DNA of 64,000 bases from Psoroptes ovis (GCA_002943765.1 PQWQ01000006.1:2418001-2482000), one strand, 5' to 3'; shown: positions 26,756 through 37,688, counted from the stretch's first letter. Notes: a model not told the origin generated them from the sequence alone. Numbers and translations are program-made.

Positions 26756-28710
26756 CAATGATTAACTGTTGATATGATTTTGTTTTTTGGATGCAAATTC
26801 ATCATTTTTGTTTGTTTGTCTGTATCATCGATTTTTTTTGTATTAATGAATGATGAGTATTTTGATGAATTAGAATTTCATTTCATGTATGATGATTTTT
26901 GATTCTTGCTTAGCCAAGTTGACGACGAAGAAGAAAAATTTAAATATCTTCATAAATTCGACAAACAAAAATAATATGAAAATAAATATATTATCTTATG
27001 AGCTCAAATAACAAATATAATGAAGAAATACTAAGAAAATACTAAGAATGACTAATGATCTTTGAAATCGTTGTTGTTGTCGTTGCTGTTGCTGCAGTTG
27101 TATTTGCTATTCCATGTTTTATAATTTATCATATAATTCATTTCATTTCATTCCTTATTCTGTATCTGCATGTGTGTGTTTTCAAATATTATTATTATCA
27201 TCATTATTATTAATGTATTTGAATCTTATTTTGCTTTGAATAGTCCATTCTTTCTTTCTTTTTGTTTTTTGACTCCTGGATATAATTCATAAATTAAAAC
27301 AATGCGAATAATAATAGAAATTCAAGTATTAACGAAATAATGACAAAAAAACTGAATTATTTGCCTGAATTGTATTTGAAATATAATTGTACAATTTCAA
27401 ATATATTTATTTTGTCTCATTATTATCATGATTATTATTATTGTTATTATTATTATCATTATTTGAATGTTCATATGTCATTTTGTCACTTTGTCTTTTT
27501 TTGAGATGATAATGATGTACTTCTTAAGCAGATTTTTCCTGAAGTTAAAGTTGAATAAAATTTGAAAACGAATAAATTCCATATGAATCCATATTTCATT
27601 GAATTCATAATTATTGCGATTTTCCTCAATAATTTTTCAATTTTATTTCAATTAATTGAACAAAATTCAATTAACTGATAAAATTTAGTATTAATTAATT
27701 ATCTTCAATCTATGATCATTATTTTTTTCGTTCACTTACGATTATGATTGTTCATGAATATGGATGATTTCTTTTTTGTTTGAGTTTTGAATCACATTTT
27801 TGAAAATTTGATTGAATGAAATACGGATATGCATGCAAAGCTTATGCGAAAATATGTAAAACAAGCGAGAAATAATGAAAAATCATAATAATTATTGAAT
27901 CGTGATTATTCAATATTTTTTGGTCAATCTTTCAATATCAAAATTTGTTTTCAAACAATAGTCACTCGATTGATTGGGTATGAATTCAAAGATCATACTT
28001 ATAACTTTGATGAAGTAGGAAAAAAATGATTAAAAATAGTCAATGATTTGAATAATTGAATTTTAAAAAGTTCATTTGAATTCAATTAAATAAAAATTTA
28101 AAATTAATTGTCATAAGAATCATTTTTGCAGCACAGATCAACGATTGATTGATTGTTTTGATGGATTTGATTTTAATTCATTTTGCTAAGAATCAAATAA
28201 GCAGCAATAAATTAATATAATTATCTAATATTTCTGCTCAAACAAAAACAATAAACGATTAACAAATGAATGTGGTTTTTCATCAGCATCTTTAGCGTAG
28301 AAACATTTGAATGAAAATCAATGAAATGATAATAACAAATAATGATGATAATGAATTGCAGTTAATAAAAAAAATTCAAAACATAAATTTTGTATGAAAA
28401 GTAATGAAACAAAACGAAACGATGATACGATATTATAAATAACGATACAATTTCAAAAAAATAGCAAGAAGCTATTAAATTAATGACATCATAAATTTCG
28501 ATCGACCCCGGAACATTTTATGATTATTATTATGATCATTTTTTTCAAATGTATGTTTCTATGTTATTTGTAACAATAATACTCAGATATTAGTTGAAGA
28601 AATAGCTGAGAAATGTGCAATAAATTTCTTCAATTATCTTTAATAGAAGCAGAATTCGAGGTATTCGATATTCTGTGGTGAACGCGTTCGTGTTTGTTGT
28701 CAGTTTCTGG

Positions 28711-28797
28711 TAAATGATCCTCATCATCATCATCATTACCAGTAGTACCATCATCATTATCATCAGTAGTACCAGCATCAGTAGTAGTATCATCATT
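28711..28797. repeat. compound ATC/AGT trinucleotide repeat
   Basis: ATC runs alternate with AGTAGTACC-type units, and the AGTAGTACCA word occurs in repeated form within about 85 bp. On the other strand it reads as Met/Leu-rich nonsense. Confidence 0.7.
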
Positions 28798-29453
28798 AAA
28801 TGAGTGTGATCATCAATAAAATTTTAATGAGTTCTCATAAATATCCATTTACACAAGTCTTTATTTTAAGTGCAAAAAAAACACGTGTCATTCACACTAA
28901 TGTTTGTTTCAAAGTGTTCAAGTTCAAGGTTATTTTATATGATAGATAATAGATTTATCAATTCAATTGAATTAATTACATTTATTATTGCTTACGATAA
29001 TGGCAACGAACATATATACTTTGTTTCACTAATCTTGATTATGATCTTATATGATTTAATCAACTTAATCAAAATAATAATCAAGATCAAACAGCAACAA
29101 ATATCATCATCATTATTCATCTTTTCATTTATGTTTAAATGTGAATGTTAAAACATTTATTGATTAATGATTTGTTAAATCATTGATTAATGATGATTGA
29201 TTTTTTATTTTTATTTTTATAATTTTTCCACCATCATTATCATTATCATTAATACCATTATTATTATTGAAATAAAAAAATCATTATCATTAACAATAAA
29301 TTAATCAAAAAATTAGAATAAAAATAAATCAAAATAAAACATTTTTATCTCTTTCTTATTCGATTTTTGCAGGTGAAAATCAAAATAACGAATAAATTTT
29401 GTGGGTTCGTGGTCACATAAAAAGGAAAATTACTTTTTTGTTCGTCGATTTTC

Positions 29454-29490
29454 GGGTCAACTCGGGTCAATCTAAGCGCGATTTGGGTCA
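29454..29490 (+). promoter_or_regulatory. cluster of GGGTCA half-sites (possible nuclear-receptor element)
   Basis: GGGTCA occurs at 29454, 29464 and 29485. The first two form a direct repeat with a 4-base spacer, and TTGGATCA follows shortly after. DR4 arrangements of (A/G)GGTCA are the classical architecture for some nuclear receptor dimers. The patch is GC-richer than its surroundings. Function is inferred only from the word pattern. Confidence 0.25.
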
Positions 29491-29904
29491 AGTTGGATCA
29501 TCATAGCTTCAAAGACTACACTAAAATCTTTTAGTTTTTGGAATAATTTTTAAATCAATTAATAAATTGTTCATTGTTTCAAACCAGAAATAACTTTGTA
29601 TTTCATTTCAAAACATTTCACCCAAAAAAAATCTTTAATAAATAATGTAACAATTAATTAATTTTTTTCAAATTAATTAACTTATCATTATCATCATCAT
29701 CATCACCAGTATCATTATAAATATTGTTTTGTTTTTTTCCAAATTCATTATTACGATTATTCATAAACGGAAAAAAATTATCATTAAAATTAATTCATTT
29801 GAAACATTCAAAAAAACAAGACATATATAATAATCATTTTATAATTCATACATTACAATTGTTATATCATCACTTGTTCAAAAGAATTAAAATTGTAATG
29901 ATAA

Positions 29905-29928
29905 TATTATTATTATTATTATTATTAT
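29905..29928. repeat. (ATT)n microsatellite
   Basis: About eight consecutive ATT units. Confidence 0.9.
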
Positions 29929-30949
29929 CATCATTTTATTATAATTTTCAACTCTTTTTTTCATCTCTTTTACAACTTATTCATGGAAACAAACCAAAAT
30001 AAATAATGATTAAGCATTTCTAATTCATTCATATTACAATTTATTCATTTATTTGATTCATCATTGTTTTTTTTATTTTTTGGTATATTTTAATTCATTT
30101 GTTTCGTTGTGCTTTTGTTTAATATATTTTAAATTAAATATGACATTTATGATTAATGTGTAACCACACACACACACATTTATATAGATGAAAATTAAAC
30201 AAATAAGCAAATAACATAAACAAATGTAAATTTTTCTATTAATATTATTCAAATGGACAAATTCAAATGGTAAATAAATAAATGAAAAGATTTTTATCAT
30301 TAATAATTATAATATGAATTCATTCATTTGAGGTTTACTTTCATATCTGGAGAAATTAATATGAATTTGACTGAATTAATAAAAAGTAAAACATCAAAAA
30401 ATGACAAAATCATTGTTCTGTTTTCGAGATTCTCGCTCTGAATGCTTAATTCAAAAAGAAATTCGGATTTAAATTGGATTTTGAGATAATTTTGTGGATT
30501 TTCGTATATTTTTTCGGATTCTTGGCAAATCATTCATCATTTAAATGTGAAAATTTCATTTATATGAACCATTCATTGTGGAAATGTTGTTTTCATTTTC
30601 ATCAAATTTTATCATCAATCAATTTTTCGTATTTTGTCTTTTTCGTTTCGAGTCCGTCGTGGTTTTTCTCGGTCTCATTTCAAATGTCAAAGAAAGGGAA
30701 AGAAAAACAAAAAAAAAAATTTGAACCAAAATATTTTTCGGTACAATATTATGAATTAATAATTTTCAAAAAATTAATGGTCATTCATTTATTCATTCAT
30801 TCATAATTTTTTTTCGGTTCGAATGAACTAATAAATGAAAATTCAAAAAATTTCTGTTGAATAAATAATTCATCAATAAATTCTTATGATCCCATTTCAA
30901 TTATTCATGAGTGAGAAATGAATTTTCATCAATTAAATTTTTTTGGACG

Positions 30950-31037
30950 CAAATATTTTGCGGTTCTTATGATTTTAAAATTGAGAAACAAAAGCGATTC
31001 CAGCCAATTCAAGCCTGCCGCAACCGCAAATATTTTG
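30950..31037. repeat. 16-bp imperfect inverted repeat
   Basis: CAAATATTTTGCGGTT at 30950-30965 and AACCGCAAATATTTTG at 31022-31037 are reverse complements at 14 of 16 positions, with about 56 bp between. The arms and spacer are GC-richer than the surrounding DNA. It could be a hairpin or the trace of a small inverted-repeat element. Confidence 0.55.
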
Positions 31038-33211
31038 TAGTATTTCAAGTTTCATCTTGATTTGAAAAATTTCGAATTCGATCAACTTTTTTCATATGTT
31101 TATTTTATAAATTTTGTTTGTTTTCAAATGAATAGAAACACTGACTACTGAATCCATGGTAATCATCAATCGTGTGTTTTGTGGTTGAAAGATTCATTCA
31201 ATCATTATGCAATCGAAATACCGAAAATTGAAACGAAAAAAATCGAATTCACAATTAAAGAAAATAACAAACGGATCGATCAAAAATGAAAGGAGAAGAA
31301 GATCATCGACCGAAATAAAAATTTCAACAATTGTAATGATAATTAGATAGATCAAATGATCAAAAACAAACATACTGAACACAAAAATGAAATTTTTGCT
31401 TGTTTCGAAATGGAAAAAAATGCAAAAAATCTCACAGGAACATGTAAATCAATGTAATGATCAATGATCGATGAGATTTTTCCATTTTCAAAAGCATTTT
31501 TCAATTTCAATTTCATCGCAATCGATTGTATTTAAAATATAATTATGATTACGCATTCGGTGTCACATTTGTTGTAATTCGAATGCATGTAACTTCGATG
31601 ATGATGAGGTTGATGATCACAACTTTAATCATGATAATCATATGATGACCCTCGTACTGATTTATCTGGTATGATTTATGTGCAAATCAATAACCTTTGA
31701 AAAAACAAGGTGACAAGACAAATTGGTTTTTTTGCCTGTACACTCAGTGATACTGGTTACTGATTCCAATTTTACCATTGTTTTTGTTTGTATTTCAGCA
31801 GTTATTACTGCTGCTGCAAATATAATAAATCGTGTTGTTTATCGTTTAGTATTAATATCTATGTGTGTGTGTTTCATTTCATTTCGGTATTCATTTATTT
31901 ATTTATTTTTGTTGGTTGTTACAATTATCTTTTCATGTCATCATTTTTCTGTCTCTCTTTCTGTTCTGTGACAATTCATACCAACAGTTTTTCAGGCTTT
32001 TTTCTTTTCTGAAGTTTCAATTTGATAGATGGGCTTCATTTGTCACAAAACAAAATGAAACGAAAAAAAATTGGTTGTTCACGCGTTTCAAAGTGATTTA
32101 TTAGCTTTTGTAAATGAATGGATGGTGAATAATACAAATAAATGATGATGAAAAATGTGAAACATTTTTTTGTTTTTCCCTTTGATTTACTCTTAACACA
32201 TCAGCTAATCATCAGGTAGTTTCAAACAAACAAACAAAAAAATTGAATTTGAAAAATGTTTTCGATGAAAGTTTTTTCTCCGTAGACAATGCAAATTCAT
32301 TATTATTACATTTAAAATTTTTTTTGTTGCATTTCAAACATCATTTGCATGATAATTGTTTTTTGTTTCGATTTTTTTTTTCATTTTCGTGAATTTAGAA
32401 AAATGAAACCACACAAACGAACAATAGAAAATCAATAATGAAATGAAATTCAATGATGATGGATCAATCATTAAATCATTGTTTGTTCGTGTGTATGTAT
32501 GTAAACAACAAACACGAATCAGCGAAAAAAAATTTGATATAAATTTCACGACGAAAAAAAATCTAAAAAAATTAATTTTCAATCAGCAAAAAAAATGTCA
32601 AAAGTTCATGCAAATGATTCTTTTGAAAATTTTATATATTTTCAAAAAGAAAGAAAATAAAATTGAAATTATTCAAATTTAATTTACCCGAAGATAATAA
32701 TAATAATAATATTTTTTCCGTGCTTAAGTTTCATATTATGAGAAACATTCGACAATAATTCGGTGTGAACATGGATTGATATCAATGAATGAGTTATACA
32801 TTTTAAAATATGTAACATGAAAATACACTATGAAAATATAGTGTCAAACATGATTACAAATAATAGAATCGATTTGAATTTAAGCTTCATTGATTGTCAT
32901 TAATATCGAGAGATATGAGCATTTACATTATTTACACAAATGCAGATTGAAATTGTTTTGAGATTGGAATTCTCTTGAATTTTTGAAAAAAAAATGAATT
33001 AGCGTAGGCCATGTTTCATGGTATTCAAATGATGAAATGTTATTAAAATTCAAAATGTGTCTATTTGTTTATGATTTGATTGATTTTGAAAAGATTAATA
33101 TTCGTAAAAAATTACAATGATATTTGACAATAAACAAATGAAATTTAGTCTGAAAAATAACAAATAAATTACAATAAAAAAAAATGAATTTGAAAATTTG
33201 AATGAAATAAA

Positions 33212-33511
33212 ATGAATGATGCAAATCATACGCCTTTAATAATGATAAAATTCACAAGAATTTGCATATGCATTACAGTTTCACATATTGTGTCAATCTT
33301 TCAATTCATTTATTTAGTTGGATGTAATTGCTGTTTCTTTGATGTTTTATTATTATTTATTGAAGAAAAACAAGAAAAAAACTTCAAAATTGTTCTCGTG
33401 AACAATTCAGAGTCAAATCTGTGCAAACATTTGTTTGTATATTGGATTTGTGTTCATTTCATTTTTCATCAAAGAAAAAACGAAAAAATTGACACGAAAT
33501 ATTTTCCTTGA
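33212..33511 (+). CDS. candidate small ORF, 99 aa, unknown
   Basis: An ATG-initiated plus-strand frame of 99 codons with a hydrophobic, Cys-containing central part (about residues 15-50) and a charged C-terminal third. Composition is only slightly better than neighbouring spurious frames. No family is recognised; it may well be chance. Confidence 0.12.
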   Translation: MNDANHTPLIMIKFTRICICITVSHIVSIFQFIYLVGCNCCFFDVLLLFIEEKQEKNFKIVLVNNSESNLCKHLFVYWICVHFIFHQRKNEKIDTKYFP

Positions 33512-35097
33512 CAATAAAAACTGATCCACACACACTTGTTATTTTTTGTTTTGTGTAGTTTTTCATTGATATGTCTGTCAATGTCTAAGTGTGAAAAGTA
33601 TATAAAAATCGATGATTTTACATTAAAAATACAAGCCATTGTTGGTATTAAGATGTGCGAAATGGAGCAGCAGAGTACGCGATTAATAAATGAATGATAA
33701 AGGATGCAAACAATCAGAGATTTTCTAATCATAAATGCCAGAAATCATCCTAAACAATAGAAAAATCATCTATAATATTTATGGAATGGAATCAAAATCA
33801 AATTTTCTCAAATTGCATTTTATTAAATGTTTCATATGTTTGATCAATGTTATGATACATTTATCATTGATTTATTTTAAATACTGAATATAAATCATAT
33901 AATATAAATATAAATATGATTCATATTCTTTTGAAATATTCACATGTTAAGGTCACATGGTATTGAAAAACAATAGCAATGAATGAATGGATGAATAAAT
34001 GAATGAACGTGTTTCGCACAAAGAATGTTTTAATCCGATTTTCAAATCTATGCACTATACTATACTGTACGAGACTAGCCTAATACTAGACTTCATGTGT
34101 TTCATTACAAAAAATGAAAAGAAAAACAAAAAAAATTGATCCACCCGGAAATTTTCATTTTCAAGCAGAAATCTCAACTTTTTTTTGTTGATTGTTAGAT
34201 GACAACAAAATACAAACACATACATACAATATCAGTATCAATCAATGATGGTGGAATATTGAAGACAGAAATTACAAAATATTGGCAATGATAACGATCA
34301 AAAATACACACAATTTTTTTGTATTTTTAATTTCTCATTAAAACTTTTTTTGTGATGTTGATATGATAACTCAAATCATAAATCAATCGATGATTGGGAT
34401 GATGATGATGATGACAATCAAAATCCTCCAGATCATTTATCATCGTTTCATGCGAGTTTGAAAAGATGAGAATTGAAAACAGTTTGGACATTTTATGTAA
34501 CGATTCATAAAATTTATAATCAAATTCTTTGATTACCATTAAATTTGTATGCATTCGAATGAAAATTTTCAATATCAAAATTGTTGAAAAGTTTTCATTT
34601 TTGAACGAAATCATCACGAAGAATTGAAAGAATTTGTATGGATGTTTGAATGAATGATGCTTGATTTGAAAAAATTCATTTAGCCGACACTCGTTAATCC
34701 AATATTTCCGACATTCTATTTTTTTCAATTAGAACAAAAACAATCGAATACTGATTGTATTTCAAATAAAAGAAAATAATTCTTGAAAGGCTTGAATGAT
34801 TTATTTCAGTATGTAGGATTTTGTACTGTTTTCGACAAACCATCCCTAATCGTATAATTTATTGTGAACAATTAATATCCAGTATTCTAACCCTACCAAG
34901 TATCTGTCAATTCTTTTGAATGGAGCAACCGATTTCTTGCAATTCTAATCATTGTCATTTTTCATCGGAACTTTTTCCCAAGCTCAATTTTTCACGGTTT
35001 AATTCGAAGTGATCATAATTATATTTATTTCAAATATAGAATTCAATACAATCTTGAATTTTTGTACTAGGACTCATATGTTTTCTCAGGTACTAGA
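33512..35097. other. spacer downstream of the NDUFB6-like gene
   Basis: AT-rich DNA between the last weak open frame and the NDUFB6-like polyadenylation signal. A minus-strand open frame at 34327-34728 lacks an ATG near its 5' end and ends in a His/Asn low-complexity tail, so it is not called as a gene. Confidence 0.5.
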
Positions 35098-35103
35098 TTT
35101 ATT
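35098..35103 (-). terminator. polyadenylation signal of the NDUFB6-like gene
   Basis: AATAAA on the minus strand, about 29 bases beyond the stop codon at 35132. Confidence 0.65.
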
Positions 35104-35131
35104 AATTTTTCATAACTATAGAAATTCTTTT

Positions 35132-35808
35132 TTAATCTTTCAAAAGTGCTTTACGTTGATGAAAACCAAGATCATGATGGTGCCATGATTGTGTACGTGG
35201 ATTTAACATCGGCCAACGTTTATCACCAGGCAAAACACTTTCACGTGTATAATACATACGTAAACCTTTTTTAACTTCCCAATTGGGTGCATTATAATTC
35301 AATTGATACCAAAATATTAATACGGCAAAGTATCCGATTAATGACGTACCGATCACTTTTCTTGCTGCCATTGCATTATATTTGTCCTGATTTATGGAAT
35401 GAAAAGATAATTTGTTAATTTTTGATTATTAGCAACTAAATATGATCAAACCGTATAATTTCTCAGGATTTTTTCGAATTGATCCAATGGCCAACGATAA
35501 AAACGACGTATAGGATTGTAATGAACTTTTGATAATTCAGGTACTTCAAAGGGTTCGGCTGGATGCAAATTTTGTGATTCAATATATTTGATACGCCATT
35601 GACGATCAACTTCAGTGAAATTAGGTCCAAGACGATTACGTTCTTGCGCATATGGACCTTCAATCGATGTAAGTAAAACACCTGATGAAGGACTTTCGGC
35701 AAATTTTGGCGATTCAGATGGTGTTTGTACTTTTGCACGCACCAAAATTTTGTGAATTTCTTCTTCAGATATTGATGTTTTCTTCACTTCATGTCCATGA
35801 CCGCCCAT
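35132..35808 (-). CDS. NDUFB6: NADH dehydrogenase [ubiquinone] 1 beta subcomplex subunit 6 (complex I B17-like)
   Basis: An accessory subunit of the membrane arm of mitochondrial complex I, in the inner membrane. There are two exons: 35808-35452 (119 codons) and 35386-35132 (84 codons plus stop), joined across a 65-bp intron (GTTTGA...ATCAG) at a codon boundary, giving 203 aa. Family features: PAEPFEVPEL and NPIRRFYRWPLD before the membrane segment, a single hydrophobic helix (about residues 129-147, IGTSLIGYFAVLIFWYQL), then the matrix/intermembrane tail with the conserved VLPGD-type motif. It is longer than the human protein (128 aa) because of an N-terminal extension of about 70 residues that begins with a Gly/His stretch and has no obvious presequence. 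Intron removal is required: the unspliced frame stops just after the donor. It is divergent with prefoldin 5, starts 497 bp apart. Confidence 0.9.
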
Positions 35809-36305
35809 TTTTTCGAATGATCGAATTCAATATTACTGACGATAAATTTTGAAAAAATGATTAAAATTTTCACAGAAATTTTCAGAAATTAAAAAGTTTA
35901 AAGGACACTCGAAGAATAACATAAACATTGGAAAACCTAAACTATTTCGACTTTACACGCCAAACTAATGTATATATAGAAATTTTTTCAAAGACAAAAT
36001 TCAAAAATTCTTTCATTTTTTTCAACAAAATTCCATAATTTTGAACATGTCTTGCCCGGTAGTAATTAAAATAATGATTTGTTATCACTAAATGGTATTT
36101 TTCTACCAAAAATAATGATTTTAATGAAAATTTCAAATGTATTTTCAAATAAAATTTTAAGATTTTCTTTCGTATCGTTCTATATGAAGGGGAATTTCAC
36201 ATGTTTTTTTTTCAAGTCAAATTTTGTTTGTGTTTTGGGCATTGGAAAATTTTAATCAAATCAAATCTATCAAATTGATCATTCAATCTTAATCTTCATG
36301 AAAAA
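35809..36305. promoter_or_regulatory. bidirectional promoter region, NDUFB6-like / prefoldin 5
   Basis: The 497-bp interval between two divergently transcribed housekeeping genes must hold both transcription starts and 5' UTRs. I see no convincing TATA box for either. A minus-strand open frame within it (35942-36148) lacks an ATG start and is not called. Confidence 0.6.
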
Positions 36306-36867
36306 ATGGCTTCTTCAACCAAAAATCAACAACAACAATCGAAAAAGACTGAAATAAACATAAATGATATGAATTTATATCAATTAAATGCAATAAAACA
36401 GCAATTAGATCAAGTATGTCTTAATTTTTTTTTCTTACTTCAATTTATTTATTTTGTTTTAGGAAATTGAGATACTAGAAAAATCAGTTGTCGATTTACA
36501 TAATGCTAAAACAAAATTCGTTGGTTGTTTCGAAACGGTTGAAGCATTTCATAAGTTACCGAATAATAATCAAATGATGATACCATTAACACCATCACTT
36601 TATGTACCGGGACGAATTATCAATAATGATGAATATTTATTAGACATCGGTACCGGTTATTATATTGAACGTAATGCAAAATCAACAATAGATTATTTTA
36701 ATCGTAAAGTACAATTTTTAAACACTCAAATGGATAAAATTGTTAAATCATTGCAAGAAAAAGGTAATGTACGACAAAGTTGTTTACAACGTCAACAGCA
36801 ATTGATTATGGCACAAATGGCAGCACAACAACAACAATCCAAATCAGCAACGATAACAAAAGCTTAA
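36306..36867 (+). CDS. PFDN5: prefoldin subunit 5
   Basis: An alpha-type subunit of the cytosolic hexameric prefoldin chaperone, which delivers nascent actin and tubulin to the CCT/TRiC chaperonin. There are two exons, 36306-36413 (36 codons) and 36463-36867 (134 codons plus stop), with a 49-bp intron (GTATGT...TTTTAG) at a codon boundary, total 170 aa. Family features in order: N-terminal helix with LNAIKQQLDQEIEIL (about 28-42), the beta-hairpin motif PLTPSLYVPGRI (77-88), then DIGTGYYIER (97-106) and a C-terminal coiled coil (NRKVQFLNTQMDKIVKSLQ). The human protein is 154 aa; the extra length is a Gln/Ser-rich N-terminus and a Gln/Ala-rich tail. The chosen ATG has a good AAA context. The neighbour is the divergent NDUFB6-like gene. 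Confidence 0.95.
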
Positions 36868-36995
36868 TTATAAAATAATAATTTATAAATCAATCTAGAT
36901 AACAAAATATTATTTTTTTTTTATAAATCTCTGATTTAATGCTTGTATTCTCATTTAAAAGATTATTCAAAAGATAAAACCAAATAATAATAAAA

Positions 36996-37001
36996 AATAA
37001 A
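36996..37001 (+). terminator. probable polyadenylation signal of prefoldin 5
   Basis: AATAAA about 130 bases after the stop codon, the first canonical hexamer downstream. Confidence 0.5.
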
Positions 37002-37099
37002 TCTGGAATTTTTATGAAAAATTTTAATTTGATTTATCAAGAAAAAAATTTCCAAAAGTTTTTCATTTAAAAAAATAATAAATTTTGTATTTTGATAAT

Positions 37100-37107
37100 T
37101 GACGTCA
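37100..37107. promoter_or_regulatory. perfect CRE palindrome TGACGTCA
   Basis: The CREB/ATF consensus octamer, about 50 bp upstream of the ATG of a small plus-strand ORF. Only one other copy was noticed in the window (43515-43522). Confidence 0.35.
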
Positions 37108-37148
37108 CCACAAAAAAAATTAAATCGACAAATAAATGAGTTGTCGAT

Positions 37149-37355
37149 ATGATTTTAAAAATTGAAAACAATTTTTTAAAAAATGCCTCAAAAATTGAAT
37201 CGATATTCCAACCAATCATTGAAAAACAAAAGAAAAATAAAATTAAAAGCAAACAAATAAATCCTATTGACAACAAAACAATAAGTAAAAAACAATCGAT
37301 CAATTTTCATATGAATCTATCTAATGTTTTAAGTCAATTTTGTTTTCAGAATTAA
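37149..37355 (+). CDS. candidate small protein, 68 aa, unknown
   Basis: An ATG-initiated plus-strand frame starting MILKIENNFLKNASKIE and continuing with mixed charged and polar residues to a TAA. It lies between prefoldin 5 and the retrotransposon, about 50 bp downstream of a TGACGTCA motif, and has less low-complexity sequence than most frames here. The last sense codons overlap a good acceptor-like sequence (TTTTGTTTTCAG). It may be a small gene, a terminal exon or chance; no family is recognised. Confidence 0.25.
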   Translation: MILKIENNFLKNASKIESIFQPIIEKQKKNKIKSKQINPIDNKTISKKQSINFHMNLSNVLSQFCFQN

Positions 37356-37506
37356 AAATGCTTCAATGATTACCACATTAACAACAATCAATACAACAAC
37401 AATAATCATCATCATCAAAAGAACGACCATGTGCTGAACAACAACAAGAAATGTTTGAATTAAACAAAATAAAACTGAAATATTTTACTCTTAAATTATT
37501 TCTCTC

Positions 37507-37664
37507 TATTGAATTTTATTAACATTTTAAAATAAAAAATTATAAATCATCATCAAATTCACAACATTAAAAACACACATTATATATTCATCTTTCGACA
37601 ACATCAGCTTGAACATGAGTGTAAGATCATGCGGTTATACACCCATGCCATCTATATTTCGTCA
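37507..37664 (-). repeat. 3' LTR of the copia element
   Basis: A 158-bp terminal repeat, same sequence as 41600-41757 except for one T/A difference. It contains an AATAAA signal (minus strand, 37515-37520) a few bases from its end, so the U5 part must be very short. It also contains the last 13 bases of the Gag-Pol frame, including the stop. Confidence 0.9.
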
Positions 37665-37688
37665 CCCCGCCTGAACCGCATGATCTTA
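37622..37688. repeat. perfect 15-bp inverted repeat across the internal/3' LTR junction
   Basis: TAAGATCATGCGGTT (37622-37636, in the LTR) and AACCGCATGATCTTA (37674-37688, in the coding region) are exact reverse complements with a 37-base spacer. The spacer holds the LTR boundary, the polypurine tract and the Gag-Pol stop codon. The 5' LTR has only one arm, so the hairpin forms only at the 3' end of the element RNA. Confidence 0.85.

Larger units (their letters stand above)
23372..33211. other. AT-rich non-coding DNA with microsatellites
   Basis: No supported gene. Notable contents are an ATG run (26671-26692), a poly-A tract (26739-26755), an ATC/AGT compound repeat (28711-28797), a cluster of GGGTCA words (29454-29490), an ATT run (29905-29928) and an inverted repeat of a GC-richer word (30950-31037). 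Open frames are low-complexity. Confidence 0.55.

Noticed and set aside
30810..30830. GGTTCGAAT word resembling a tRNA T-loop
   Set aside because: There is no matching acceptor, D or anticodon arms around it on either strand.
34327..34728. 133-codon minus-strand open frame downstream of the NDUFB6-like gene
   Set aside because: There is no ATG near its 5' end, the tail is His-rich from an ATG/CAT repeat, and there are no splice signals or recognisable domain.
35942..36148. 68-codon minus-strand frame in the divergent promoter interval
   Set aside because: It opens with TTG rather than ATG and lies where both 5' UTRs must be; the composition is ordinary AT-rich.
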